Shown here one piece after another: positions 23,311-33,836 of a stretch of DNA of 64,000 nt (within the stretch, counting starts at the first letter, position 1; each line of letters opens with the position of its first letter). This stretch comes from Benincasa hispida (lineage: Eukaryota > Streptophyta > Magnoliopsida > Cucurbitales > Cucurbitaceae). Location: contig NC_052351.1 of the NCBI RefSeq assembly GCF_009727055.1, forward strand, positions 56,319,268-56,383,267, in the 5' to 3' direction. The notes under the pieces are model-generated. The model worked only from the letters and a program-made list of their open reading frames with translations. It had not been told where the DNA came from and searched no databases. The translations under genes were made by a program, and so were the position numbers.

Positions 23311-23329
23311 GCTCATTTTTCTTGTAGTG

Positions 23330-24260
23330 TGGACTTCTTAAATTTAGAGACTAAAATGAAATTTCAACTAAAATTTAAATTATAAATTCTTACGTATTTC
23401 TATAAATGTTTATTGATAACTTCAGTTATCAATTTACTCGATTAATTCAAGTAGTGTTTTTTTTAAAAAAATAATTAGTAAGAAAGTTGATAGTTTTATA
23501 GCTATTTGCAAAAATAAACATTCCCATTAAAAAATTGAAAAATTGTTTTAAATAGAAGACTGCTGAAAATATTTTCAACTATAGAAAATTTTTGCAGACT
23601 ATCAGTGATCGATGATAGTAGTCTATTAGTGTCTATTACTGATATACAGTAATATTCTATTATATTTATAAATATTTTGGTTCATTTTTCTATATTTGAA
23701 AACAACCCCTAAAAATTCAAATAACCAATGAAAGGTTCCGTTAAAATAATTAAGATTTCGTTATAAAAAAGTAATAATTAAGATTTTCTTAAATCCATTT
23801 AAAAAAAAAAATAAAAGGAAACCATTTTTTTTATTAATATGATTTTTCAAGTAAAAAAAGAAATAGATAAATAAATATTTATAACGGATTTATTTTTAAA
23901 GATATATGAGTCATTTCTAAGAAAATATTAGATTTTTTTTTTTTAAAAAAAATAGATTGGAGTGTATTTTTTCTAATTTAGATTCTTGTTAAAAAAGATA
24001 GAAGCATATGTTTTTTAAATATTTTTTTTTAAAAATAGATTAGAATGTGTATTGATTTGTTTAAACTTAAATTTATTTTTGTTTTTAATTTACATATAAT
24101 GTAACATTTTTTTTAAAATCTTCTTATGTTACATGGTGTTAGCAAATTTAATACATTAATGATTTATTATCAATAATATGTTTTCAGTTTTTTTGTTTGT
24201 TTATTTGAAGTATGTGTTAGAGTTTTTCTTTTTAAATCATTTTTTAAAGAATACTATGAG
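23330..24260. other. AT-rich intergenic DNA with a short TATCAGTGATAG-type repeat
   Basis: At 23597-23650 palindromic variants of 'ctatcagtgatagacac' occur. The rest is T/A-rich with no gene. Confidence 0.45.
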
Positions 24261-24359
24261 TAATATTTTGGAGTGTTTGGAGTGAGGAGATGGGATGAGA
24301 TGAGATATGAATTCAATTCATTATTTGGGAGGCCAACTTCATATGTCATCGACATTTTA

Positions 24360-24560
24360 TATCATGTCCACCAACAATGTACTCAGCTCTTATTATCATT
24401 GATGCCTCGTTGCTCAATTTTGGCGACCACCTTTGACGTCCAACTCCAACGACCACTGCTTGCAACCAACTTTGACAACATCCAACGACCACTGTTGATG
24501 GCCAACTCCGACGACCTCCGAAGGCGGCCACTCACCAACTCTAACAACCGTTATTTTAAA
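24360..24560. repeat. degenerate GC-rich repeat, 'caacgaccactg' type
   Basis: Short phrases such as 'caactccaacgaccactg' recur with drift in an otherwise AT-rich region. A 97-codon frame crosses it (24273-24566), but its sequence is low-complexity and lacks a domain. I do not call a gene. Confidence 0.45.
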
Positions 24561-24930
24561 TTATGACTACTACAAATTTGTGCTTTGTTAACACTTGAAT
24601 TTTTAAAGTAATTATTAATTTAAAAATACATACAAAATATCAATAAATGTTTATATTTAAGTTGACACACAAAAATTATCAATAAAAACACATTTATTGA
24701 CACAAAAGTTCGTAAGTTCCGCCAAAGTAATTTAACATTAGTTCATAGTATTTTATAGTTGTTATTCATAGTAATTTAACATTAATAAAATCACTTCTAT
24801 CATATAAGAAATCAAATAAACTTGTATGTAAAAACACTTTTGAGAAAAAAAATTGTCAGACACATGAGTATTTTTATTTTAAAAAGTTTTTAATTAAAAG
24901 TGTTAAAATAAAAATGATTTAACTAGAAAC
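24561..24930. other. AT-rich flank of family-B copy 2
   Basis: No gene seen. The last five bases before the LTR, GAAAC (24926-24930), would be the target duplication of family-B copy 2, whose other end lies outside the window. Confidence 0.4.
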
Positions 24931-25158
24931 TGTTAGCATAAGTACTTTAAAACTATATTGAACAAATAAACCCTAGGATCATTCATGCAAAAGTGTCTTG
25001 AATATATACGTACCAGATTTCATTGAAAGATTGATGATGACTCTAAAGTGGTCGTTGTCTTCCTCAACCAAAACTCTGAATGTCCTTAGTGAGATCTCTC
25101 TCTAGATGAGTTTCAAGAAAGACTGTGGCTTTGGTATATTGGGCATCATAACCCTAAG
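24931..25158 (-). repeat. family-B copy 2: 3' LTR, left half
   Basis: Starts TGTTAGCATAAGTACTTT like the LTR at 8877 and is collinear with it up to ACCCTAAG. It stops exactly where a family-A LTR end begins. The other half resumes at 58910 with the same CTAAG. Together the halves give about 450 bp, the expected LTR length. Confidence 0.85.
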
Positions 25159-25204
25159 TGTTGAGGTTGATGTCCTAAATCTTGTAGGGTCCCGTAGTTT
25201 GTAA
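25159..25204 (+). repeat. family-A 5' LTR, first 46 bp
   Basis: Matches the start of other family-A LTRs (TTGATGTCCTAAATCTTG, CCGTAGTTTGTAA), then changes abruptly to gypsy sequence. The LTR resumes at 36618 after loss of roughly 330 bp. Confidence 0.75.
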
Positions 25205-25430
25205 TTGTCATGCGATGCCCTAGAAACAAATAAGGTCCTTTTGAAGGTTAAACTTGCGGTCCCTAAATTTTAGAAATATTTTAGAAGAAACCTGGATAGG
25301 AATTAAGGAGATTTTGGTACATAGGTTTTGAATAAGGCATCTCGAAAAATCTAGGAAAGAAAAATGCGGTCGACTTTCTAGTGAAAATCTTTAGTCTATG
25401 CTTGAGGACAAGCATTGAAATTTGGGGGTG
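25205..25430 (+). mobile_element. gypsy remnant: 3' non-coding end and polypurine tract
   Basis: Homologous to 30340-30570, just upstream of the gypsy 3' LTR. It ends in AAATTTGGGGGTG (25418-25430), the polypurine tract, directly before TGATAA. This means the LTR at 25431 was the 3' LTR of a gypsy copy whose body is missing. Confidence 0.75.
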
Positions 25431-26367
25431 TGATAAAAGGCAGAAATGCACGTTATTACAATGCAAAGATATAAAATAATGAAAGATTGCGACGGTAAAA
25501 ATATATAAAATCGCGTCCAAAAGCATTAAGTTTAGAACATTGCGATCGCATGCGTCCATCGCATTAAAGCAGCTAATTTATGTATTTTGTGTAGGAAAAT
25601 AGGTTGAGAAGCACTTAGCTAACATGACCTATGATATTCATTGTATGCGATCATCTTGTCTTATGTATGTGTCCATCACCCCTTTAGAGCTACTCGAGAG
25701 AGAGTTTAAAGAAAGAGCCTAGACTTGAGAGAGCTAGGTTAAAATCTAGACTTGAGAAAGAAACATTAGAACCGTATAAGCAAGAGATAGAGACTTAGAG
25801 ATAAGCTCTGTTTGCTAACATGCATCGCATGCATTCTAGAAATAGGTTATGATAGTATGCGGTTGCCTTGTGTATGTGTGTGTCATTCATCATCGCATAG
25901 ACAAGAATAGAGGCTTAACATAAGTCCTATAGACATCATCGCATACATCGCATGCGTTCTAATACTAGGAGCTATAGCAGTTTTATTGAGAGATGACTTG
26001 CTATTGTATGTATATAGCATGATCGCATAACGTGAACGCAATCTTAGGAAGTGTTAGCTAAAAACCTTCTCAACTCGTTCTCTTGCATACTCATTGTACT
26101 TTTGTGTTATTGATTCTTTTCTCAATTCCACCGCATAGAATCTATACATTAAACAAGCATACAACCAACACATTGATTTATTTGTCACCGCAAAGTTATC
26201 AGAAATCACCGTCGCATACTATTTCCTTAGTCCTTGTGTTCGACCCTGGGCTTACCAGGCAATGTAGTAGAATTTATACTTGGATTTTTCTAGGAAAACT
26301 TGCATGCACAACGCATACTTCACCATCACATTTTACACCATTACTTCATCATATTCACCACGCACCA
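25431..26367 (+). repeat. gypsy LTR 1 (serves as 5' LTR; internally deleted)
   Basis: Starts TGATAAAAGGCAGAAATGC and ends CACGCACCA (CATCA in other copies). Compared with LTR 2 it lacks about 745 bp between 'atgtattttgtgtag' and 'gggttgagaag'. The deleted part includes the TATAAATA seen in LTR 2 at 31081, so this copy has lost its likely promoter. Confidence 0.75.
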
Positions 26368-26370
26368 AGT

Positions 26371-26391
26371 TTTTGGTGTCGTTACCGAGAA
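26371..26391 (+). promoter_or_regulatory. gypsy primer-binding site, mutated
   Basis: TTTTGGTGTCGTTACCGAG, just after LTR 1. Athila/Tat elements usually have TGGCGCCGTTGCCGGG at this place; every difference here is C to T or G to A. The motif assignment is from family knowledge. Confidence 0.6.
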
Positions 26392-26496
26392 CTACGGCAA
26401 TACAAATTGTGCTAACAGTAACTTTTTTATTTTCTTTGCAGACATTCCATCTCTGTGCACCGTTTCTCCTTAGGTAAGGGAGGAAGTGGGCGTCGT

Positions 26497-27351
26497 ATGA
26501 GTGAAGGAAAAAATCCTGAGCCCAATTACGACCCAGAGATTGAGAGAAATTTTAGAAGAAGAAGAAGAAACAGCCGCCAACAACAACCAGAAGACAGAGC
26601 ACCAAACGCAAATAATATCATGGCGAATCCCATTCTTTTGGCGAACGACCGTAATAGGCCCATCCGGGACTATGCTTCGCCCAACCTCTATAATTTCTCA
26701 CCAGGAATCATGAGGCCAGCTCTTGATGGATCGAGGTTCGAGATGAAATTGATGATGCTGTAGATGATTCAAACTGTCAGACAGTTTGGCGGTAGGTGTG
26801 GCAAAGATCCACACGCCCATCTCCAGAGTTTTATTGAAATCTGTAATACGTTTGTGTTCCCAAACATCTCCGCTGAGGAGGTTCGATTAACACTGTTCCC
26901 ATTTTCGTTGTGTGACCAGGCACGGAAATGGGCTTATTCTCTCGAACAAGGGGAGATTACATCAAGGGAACAAGTAGTGGAGAAGTTCATGAAGAAGTAC
27001 TTCCCTCCGATGGAGAACACCAGAAGAAGGAAGCTGATCACTAATTTTGAACAGGATATTGACGAATCGCTCAATGACGCATGGGCGAGGTTTAAGAGAC
27101 TAGTAAGAGATTGCCCACATAACGGCTTTCCAGATTGTCTACAGATAGAAATTTTCTACCACGGTTTGAACCCTGCATCGCTAATGCGGCAACAGCTGAA
27201 GGTCTGCTTGATAAAACATCCAACGAGGCCAAGAATATACTTGACCGCATTGCAAAAAATCATGAAAACTAGAGAGAAAGCGATCAAAGACTTAGAAGCA
27301 AGGACAGTGACGCAAGTAATGTGGCCATCGCATCCCTACAAAACCAAATGA
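26497..27351 (+). pseudogene. Athila/Tat-type gypsy gag
   Basis: The start at ATGAGTGAAGG follows the leader. The frame reads RPIRDYASPNLYNF, a TAG stop at 26761-26763, then MIQTVRQFGG, DPHAHLQSFIEICNTF, LFPFSLCDQARKWAYSL, KFMKKYFPPMENTRRRK and WARFKRLVRDCPHNGFP, the retrotransposon gag domain of this lineage. The TAG replaces a family Gln codon. Near 27205-27350 the best match hops between frames (LLDKTSNEAKNILDRIAKNH lies in another frame), so frameshifts are present. Gag would form the virus-like particle; this copy cannot without readthrough. Confidence 0.9.
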
Positions 27352-27626
27352 CTGCGATGATGAATTTAATACAAGGAATCACAATCAGCAGCCTAGGAAC
27401 GCATAGTGGGCAAGTCAACGCAATCAACCAAACGAGCGCAAGTTATGCCACTTGCGGTGAAGGCCATCCAATGGAAGAGTGTCCGAGGAACCCACAGTCT
27501 GTGTATTTCATGAAGAATAATCCATTTTCCAATATTTACAACCCAGGGTGGGAAACCACCCTAGCTTTGTGTGGAAGAATCAACAACAAAATTTTCAACC
27601 GATGGCGTAAAAAGAAGGGCCGCTAG
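27321..27626 (+). pseudogene. gypsy gag C-terminal region with zinc-knuckle remnant
   Basis: A 101-residue frame with SLQNQMTAMMNLIQG, CATCGEGHPMEECP (a reduced CCHC-like knuckle: C-x2-C-x4-H-x4-C if read from YATCGEGH) and NPFSNIYNPGW, which in Athila elements follows the knuckle. It ends at TAG 27624-27626; the sequence continues in another frame from 27626. Confidence 0.75.
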
Positions 27627-28632
27627 GATTTTTCCCGCAAACAAACAGTCAAACGCAAAATCATGCCAGCAGTTCGCAAGCGCCGCAATCTTCATCTTTG
27701 GAGAGTTTACTGAAGCAATATATTGAAAAGAATGAAACAGTGCTTCAGAATCAAGCGACGTCCATCCGCAATCTTGAAATTCAGATAGGATAGATTGCGA
27801 GTGAACTAAAAAATAGACTACAGGGGGCATTGCTGAGTTCTACTGAACTCCCACGCAACTCAGGGAGTACGGGAAAGGAGCAATGTCAAGTTGTGACATT
27901 GCGAAGCGGAAAAACAGTGGCGGAAGAGAAGAAGAAGCGTAGCTGGACTGCTCCAATTGCGATGGAATCATAGATTCCATTGACTCAAGAAGAAACAGAA
28001 GAAAAGAAGGCGATGGAACCAGAGATTGCGTCCACTTCGAAGCCGAAAGAACAGGGAACTGTGAAAATACAACTGCCACCATTCCCCCAGAGTCTTAAAA
28101 AGAAGAAAAATGATGAAGTGTAGTATCAATGCTTCATGGACATGCTGAAACAGTTGCATATCAACATCCCTTTCACTGAAACGATTGAATAGATGCCAAT
28201 GTATGCGAAGTTTCTGAAGGACATGGTGATGAAGAAAAAAAGCACTGGTAAGTTCGCAATGGTGGCATTAACGCAAAGTTCAAAATCCATAATTCGCGAC
28301 CCCGAAAGTTTCACAGTACCCTGCTTGATTGAAGGGTTATACATTGGTCAAGCGCTTTGCGATCTCGGGGCCAGCAACAACTTAATGCCCTTTTCAATTT
28401 TTAAGCAACTGAATGTGGGGCAACTGGTGCCCACGATGGTGACTCTCCAACTAGCTGACAGATCCCTTGTGCATCTAGAAGGGAAGATGAAGTATGTCCT
28501 GGTCATGATTGACAAATTTATCTTACCGACAGACTTCATCATCCTTGATTATGAAGCCGACAAGGATGTACCCATCATTCTGGGACGACCATTTTTATCC
28601 ACTGGTCGCGCTCAGATTGATGTGTACAAGGG
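27626..28632 (+). pseudogene. gypsy gag-protease region with four CAG-to-TAG stops
   Basis: One frame runs through this interval and is broken only by TAG at 27791, 27971, 28121 and 28190. Landmarks are QCQVVTLRSGK, then IRDPESFTVPCLIEG, QALCDLGASNNLMPFSIF (retropepsin-like active site, Asp codon at 28361), VTLQLADRSLVHLEG and DKDVPIILGRPFLSTGRA. Each stop is where a Gln codon would give the family reading. It ends at 28632 because a sequencing adapter follows; the apparent C-terminal residues LLYTSRCV are adapter-derived. Confidence 0.85.
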
Positions 28633-28670
28633 CTGTCTCTTATACACATCTAGATGTGTATAAGAGACAG
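28633..28670. other. Nextera mate-pair junction adapter, complete
   Basis: CTGTCTCTTATACACATCT followed by its reverse complement AGATGTGTATAAGAGACAG, the full 38-bp junction. It separates two diverged copies of the same protease segment, so the join is not biological. It creates two spurious protein ends, 'CLLYTSRCV' upstream and 'MCIRDR' downstream. Confidence 0.97.
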
Positions 28671-28875
28671 GGATAAGGTGAAGGATGTCCTAGCCACGAT
28701 TGACAAATTTGTATTACCGACAAACTTCATCATCCTGGATTATGAAGCGGACAAGGATGTACCCATCATCCTGGGACAACCATTTCTATCCACTGGTCGT
28801 GCTCAGATTGATATGTACAAGGGAGAGATCACACTGAGTGTGAATGGACAGAAGCTCAGGTTTGATATTATCTGA
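28671..28875 (+). pseudogene. gypsy protease C-terminal segment, second copy
   Basis: Repeats the segment upstream of the adapter (28490-28632) with about 10% difference by eye: VKDVLATIDKFVLPTNFIIL, DKDVPIILGQPFLSTGRAQI, then on to GEITLSVNGQKLRFDII and TGA. It comes from a different gypsy copy, or a different place in one, than the sequence left of 28633. Confidence 0.85.
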
Positions 28876-28878
28876 GGT

Positions 28879-29400
28879 ATGAAATATCCGGAAGAAGAAG
28901 ACCTCACTGAGTTCGATGATGACCCCAGTTTGAATGAAGAAGAAAAGTCTGAAGATGAGATTGAAGATGAGGATGCGACTGCATCCATAGTAGCCTACAA
29001 TACGATCATAGAAACAACAACCAAAGAAGAAGAACTGACTGTGAATAAAGAAAGAAAAACACCAAAACCATCCTTGGAACAACCACTGATAGTAGAGCTG
29101 AAAATCCTTACAAACCATCTGAAGTATGCTTTTCTAGGGCAGAATGTAACGCTACCTGTAATATGCACTTAATGAAGATCAAGAGAATGCACTGCTAAGC
29201 ATCCTGAAAAAGCACATAAAAGAAATTGGCTTGATGCTAGCAGACATTAGAGGAATCAGCCCCGCATATTGCATGCACAGGATACGTCTCGAGGACAATC
29301 AGAAAGGATCGATCGAACATCAATGCAGACTCAACCCTGCGATGAAGAAGGTCGTGATGAAGAAGGATGTGTACCGAAGAGAAAAGGGATGGCGGTAGTC
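28879..29400 (+). pseudogene. gypsy protease-RT connection, frameshifted
   Basis: 28879-29172 encodes an acidic linker (MKYPEEEDLTEFDDDPSLNE) and LKILTNHLKYAFLGQN, the stretch before RT in this lineage. From about 29164 the frame changes, giving LNEDQENALLSILKKHIKEI and SIEHQCRLNPAMKKV. The family segment between that and VPKRKGMAVVPN is missing, a deletion of some 60-70 bp near 29370. Confidence 0.75.
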
Positions 29401-29790
29401 CCAAATGCAAGCAATGAACTAATACCGATGAGAACCATCACTGGCTGGCGGATCTGCATGGACTATCGCAAACTGAATGCGGTGACAGAGAAGAATCATT
29501 TCCCTTTGCCTTTTATCGACCAGATGCTAGACCGCCTAGCAAGAAATGATTACTACTGCTTCTTGGATGGATATGCCGACTATAACCAAATCATGATTGC
29601 TCTTGAAGATCAAGAGAATACCACATTCACCTGCCCTGATGGAACATTTGCGTTTTGACGTATGCCGTTCGACCTATGCAATGCGCCGAGCAGTTTCTAG
29701 AGGTGTATGATGGCCATCTTTTTTGAGTATCTTGAAGACTCTGTAGAAATTTTCATGGATGACTTCTCAGTGTATGGGCAAATATACGAA
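29380..29790 (+). pseudogene. gypsy reverse transcriptase, truncated after FMDD
   Basis: The frame includes WRICMDYRKLNAVTEKNHFP, FIDQMLDRLARNDYYCFLDG, YADYNQIMIA, stops at 29656 (TGA, family Arg) and 29698 (TAG, family Gln), then FMDDFSVYG with catalytic Asp pair at 29758-29763. After 29780 the family match ends: the rest of RT, RNase H and integrase are absent. The element is non-autonomous. Confidence 0.9.
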
Positions 29791-30570
29791 ATCTGTCTCA
29801 ACATTTCTAGAAGTTAAAGATCTGCTAGCTTTCTTTCAAAATTTCTTTACGTAGCTTCCTAAGAACATCACATGACTTCTTTCAATCTTTTCATTGCCAC
29901 ATTTTAAATTTGGGGGTGAGGTATTTATCTTCGACCTTGCTATTTTTAGCTTTATATATATAAAAAAAATGGGGAGAATAAAAACTCCACTATCAACGCA
30001 ATGAGGAAACCCATGTTGATAAGAGTTAAGTTGTGAAGAGCACTTACCCGTAGTTGGATGTCTGCATGACACACGTGGGGGCAAGCCAAAATGAAAGTAA
30101 GTCGCCAGGATCAACGCATAAATAAATGACCGCAACTCTACTGCCAAGTAGGTATGAGTTTAGTCTGAGAAAGAGTGCATTACTCGTAGTTGATGTCTGC
30201 ATGACACACGTGGGGGCAAGCCAAAACGAAGGCAAGGCACTTGGATCAGAGCAAGGTCAGAAAAAAATAATAATGCCAAGAAATATGCAAGGATAAAAAT
30301 CGTTTGACACCCCGGTGAAAAAGTTTTCTTTTTGAAATAAATTATGCGATGTTCCGGAATTTAGTAAAGTCCTTTTAAAGGTTAAACTTGCAGTCTCTAG
30401 GTCTTAGAAATATTTTTAGAGGAGACTTGAGTAAGACTTAAGGAAATTTTGGTGTATAGGATTTGAATGAAGTATCCTTAAGAAATCTAGGAAAAGAGAA
30501 TTTTTGTCCACTTACTAAATGAAATATTTAGCTTATGCTTGAGGACAAGTATTGTTTAAATTTGGGGGTG
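29791..30570 (+). other. gypsy 3' non-coding region and polypurine tract
   Basis: Non-coding sequence ending in AAATTTGGGGGTG (30558-30570) directly before LTR 2. An older 'aaatttgggggtg' also occurs at about 29906-29918. Two ~60-bp direct repeats about 135 bp apart (near 30047 and 30183) share 'gcatgacacacgtgggggca'. Confidence 0.7.
30047..30245. repeat. direct repeat in gypsy 3' region
   Basis: Units at about 30047-30113 and 30183-30246 share 'gatgtctgcatgacacacg' and 'tgggggcaagccaaaa'; period about 135 bp. Confidence 0.75.
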
Positions 30571-32258
30571 TGATAATGGGTAGAAATGCACGTTATTACA
30601 TTGCTAAGTTATTAAACAATGAGGGTTTGCATTGATGAAATATGTTAGAATGCATCCAAAAAGCATTAAGTTTATAACATTGCGGTTGCATGCGTCCATC
30701 CCATAGAAACAGTTAATTTTTGTATTTTTATGCAGAATATGCGTTGACACAAGGCAAAAGTCGCAATCACAAGAAATCAACGATCGAGCGCAACATTACC
30801 GTAAGGCTTTGCGCTGATTTGTGCTCGCAAACATCTGCTCAAGAAGGATTGCCTCATAAATTCGCCGCAACTTGGTGGGCACATCTGGGTGAAAGACATA
30901 ATTAATCACGATGGGACAAAAAGCTGATGACGATTGAATCCAAATTAAGTTGACAAGCCGCTAACAATAACAACTACATTCAGCTTTTCGGTGACAAATA
31001 TTTGGCACATCAATCAGATAATTAAAGCCATCCCATCCGTGCAATCATAAGAGAGAAGCCGCCTTTCACTTTGAAGGCTCTATAAATATTGAAGGCATCC
31101 TTCAGAAAAGGGGTTCACCAATTCAGAAAGTTCGAACACTTAGAGAATTTTCCTTTAGCTTAGCCTTGTTCTTAGTTTTTCTTTTATTTTAAGGCATAAG
31201 CGAGAGAAGAAGGTTGTGCTGATAGATCATTTCGGTGAGCTCGGGAGAGTGCCAGAAGCATTAAGATCAGAGAGAGGGCCAACTTCTGTGGAAGCAGGAA
31301 TATCTTTTGAACCGAATAGGGTTGCCAGTGTAAAGGCCTTGGGCAGCAAGGGATTGCTACCAGGCTCTCTACCTTTATCTTCCATTGTTATTTTGTACTC
31401 AAACTCATTTATAGAAATTGAATTTACTTCTCTATATCTGTTCACTCTCTGGTTATTATGCATGAGTAGCTAAATCTGTTGAATGGGTTGAGAAGCACTT
31501 AGCTAGCATAACTGGGGATCTTCATTCTATGCGTTTATCTTGTATTATGTATGCTTCATTCGTCCATTAGAGACACTCGGGAGGGTAGTCTAAGGACAGG
31601 ATCTAGGCTTGGAAAAGTCAGGTAAGAATCTAGGCTCGGGAGAGTCAGATTAGAACACATAAACAAGAGATAGGAGCTTAGGAATAAGCACTTTTTGTTA
31701 TCACCGCATCGCATGCATCTTAGAAATAGAGTATGATTGTGTGCGGTCACCTTGTCTTTGCGTGCATCTTGCATCATCGCATAGGAAAAGAGTAGAGACT
31801 TAGGGATAAGCTCTATGGACACTTTTGCATTCAACACATGCATCCTAGACTTAGGAGCACCGCATTTGCATTGGAAAATGACTTGCTGTGCATGGGTGTA
31901 GCATGATTGCATAGTCTGATACATTTCCAGGTAACACTAGTTAAAGACTTTCTCAACCCGTTCAACCGAATAGTCGGTGCATCTATCACATAATTAAACT
32001 TTTCTCAAATCCGCCGCATTTAGTTATTTCATTATCGCAAACAACAATCACAACAACTATGATTTATTTGGTTACCGTAAGGTTTTCGTGAAAAATTATC
32101 ACTGCACACCGTTTACCCAAGTCCTTGAGTTCGACCCTAAACTTACCAGGAAACTCAGTGGGGTTTACACTTGGATTCCACTGAGAAAACTTGATTGCTC
32201 AACACAACTCCATCATCGCATTTCATCCATAATTCCACATCATAAAATCAACACATCA
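30571..32258 (+). repeat. gypsy LTR 2 (full-length, 3' LTR)
   Basis: About 1.69 kb, from TGATAATGGGTAGAAATGC to ACACATCA, preceded by the polypurine tract. TATAAATA lies at 31081-31088. Reading frames inside it (such as 31216-31473) lack domains and are chance. Confidence 0.8.
31081..31088 (+). promoter_or_regulatory. TATA box of gypsy LTR 2
   Basis: TATAAATA in 'ggctctataaatattgaagg'; the same element is at 33315-33308 in LTR 3 and missing from LTR 1. Confidence 0.5.
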
Positions 32259-32260
32259 TA

Positions 32261-33836
32261 AGCCCAGGGTCGAATTCAGGGACTAAGGAAAACAATATGC
32301 AATGGTAATTTTTAGATCACTTTGCGGTAACGAATAAATCAAAGTGTTTTTGTTGGTTTGTTGTTTAATGTATAAAAAGAATGCGACGGATTTGAGAAAA
32401 GAGTAATTATGCGACAGATACACTGAGTATGCTTAGGAACGGGTTGAAAAGGTCTTTAGCTAGCGTTTCCCGAGAATGCGTTCAAGCTATGCGATCATGC
32501 TACACTTATACGACCGCAACTGATTTTCCAATGCAAATACGATGACTCCTAATTTTAGGACACATGCGATGAATGCGATAATGCCTATAGAGCTTATTCC
32601 TAAGTTTCTACTTCTTGCCTATCCGATAATGCAAGATGCACACAAGGACAAGGTGACCGCATACAATCATAACCTATCTCTAGGGTGCATGCGATGCGTT
32701 AATAGCAAACAGAACTTATTCCTAAGCTTCTATCTTTTGATTATGTATTTCTAATCTGACTCTCCCGAGCCTAGATTCTAATCTGACTTTTCCAAGCCTA
32801 GATTTTATCCTTAGACTACCCTCCTGAGTATCTCTAATGGATGAACGACGCATACATAATACAAGATAATCACATAGAATGAAGATCCCAGGTTATGCTA
32901 GCTAAGTGCTTCTCCACCCATTCGACAGATTTAGCTACTCATGCGTAATGTACAGAGAGTGAACAAATATAAAGATGCAATTTCCATTTCTATAAATAAG
33001 TTCAGAGTACAAAATGAAAATGGAAATAAGGGTAGAGAGCCTGGTAGCAATTCTTTGCTTCCCAAGGCTTTTACACTATGTTATCTCTATTCCGCCCAAA
33101 AGATGTTCTCGCTTCTGCAAGAGTCGGCCCTCTCTGGTTTTGATGCTTCTCGGCACTCTTCCAAGTTCACCGGAGCGATCTCTCGGTATAATCTCCCTTT
33201 ATTCACTTCCGCCTTCTAAGTAAAAGAAAAATATGAACAAGGCTACTTCTATCTATAGGGAAAATTCTCTAAACTGAGCAAACTCCTTCACTGAAGGTGG
33301 CCTTCGGTATTTATAGAGCTTCGGAGTGAAATGCTTCTTCTCTCTTATGATTGCACCGATGGGATGACATTAATTCTCTATCTGATGCGCCGAATATTTG
33401 TCACCGAAATGTTGAGTGTACTTGCTACAGTAGGTCATTAACGGTTTTTCAACTTAATTCAGAATCAACCGTCATCAGCTTTATGTCCCATCGTGATTTA
33501 TTAAATTTTTCACCCAGATGCGCCCACTTTGATGCGCCGACCCTATGCGGCCACCTTCTTGAGCATATATTCGCAAGCATAAATGATCGCATAGCCTTGT
33601 AGTCACAATCTCTTATGCGTTTGGACGTTAATTTCTTTGGATCGCATTTCCACCTTGCTTCAATGCATTTTCTGCACAAAAATACATAAGTTAGCTGTTT
33701 TAATGCGATGGACACATGCGATCGCAGTGTTGTGAACTTAATGCTTTTGGACCCAATATTGTATATTTTTACCATCGCAATCCTACATTATTTTATAATT
33801 TTGTTCTGCAATAACGTGCATTTCTGCCCGTTATCA
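32261..33836 (-). repeat. gypsy LTR 3, inverted and truncated
   Basis: Reverse-complement copy of the LTR; its minus-strand start TGATAACGGGCAGAAATGC is at 33836. It lacks the last ~110-150 bp next to LTR 2. With LTR 2 it forms a near-palindromic inverted repeat of about 1.58-kb arms. Confidence 0.8.

Larger units (their letters stand above)
20585..23329. mobile_element. non-autonomous CACTA (En/Spm) element
   Basis: 2745 bp with termini CACTACAAGAAA at the left and, reverse complemented, CACTACAAGAAA at the right. Flanks TGA and TGG are a plausible mutated 3-bp duplication. Both subterminal regions (about 20620-20930 and 23060-23310) hold repeated hairpin units built on CGTCGGGAGTTC..GAACTCCCGACG. 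The interior contains a diverged ~230-bp repeat (21300-21800) and a minisatellite (22070-22860). No transposase domain is visible, so mobility would need an autonomous relative. Confidence 0.9.

Noticed and set aside
24273..24566. 97-codon frame
   Set aside because: Built from a degenerate short repeat; no domain.
28654..28875. Reading frame starting MCIRDR
   Set aside because: Its start is translated adapter; the rest is gypsy protease already described.
31216..31473. 85-codon frame, with an antisense 78-codon partner
   Set aside because: Inside a gypsy LTR downstream of its TATA box; non-coding in this family and not kept in the other LTRs.
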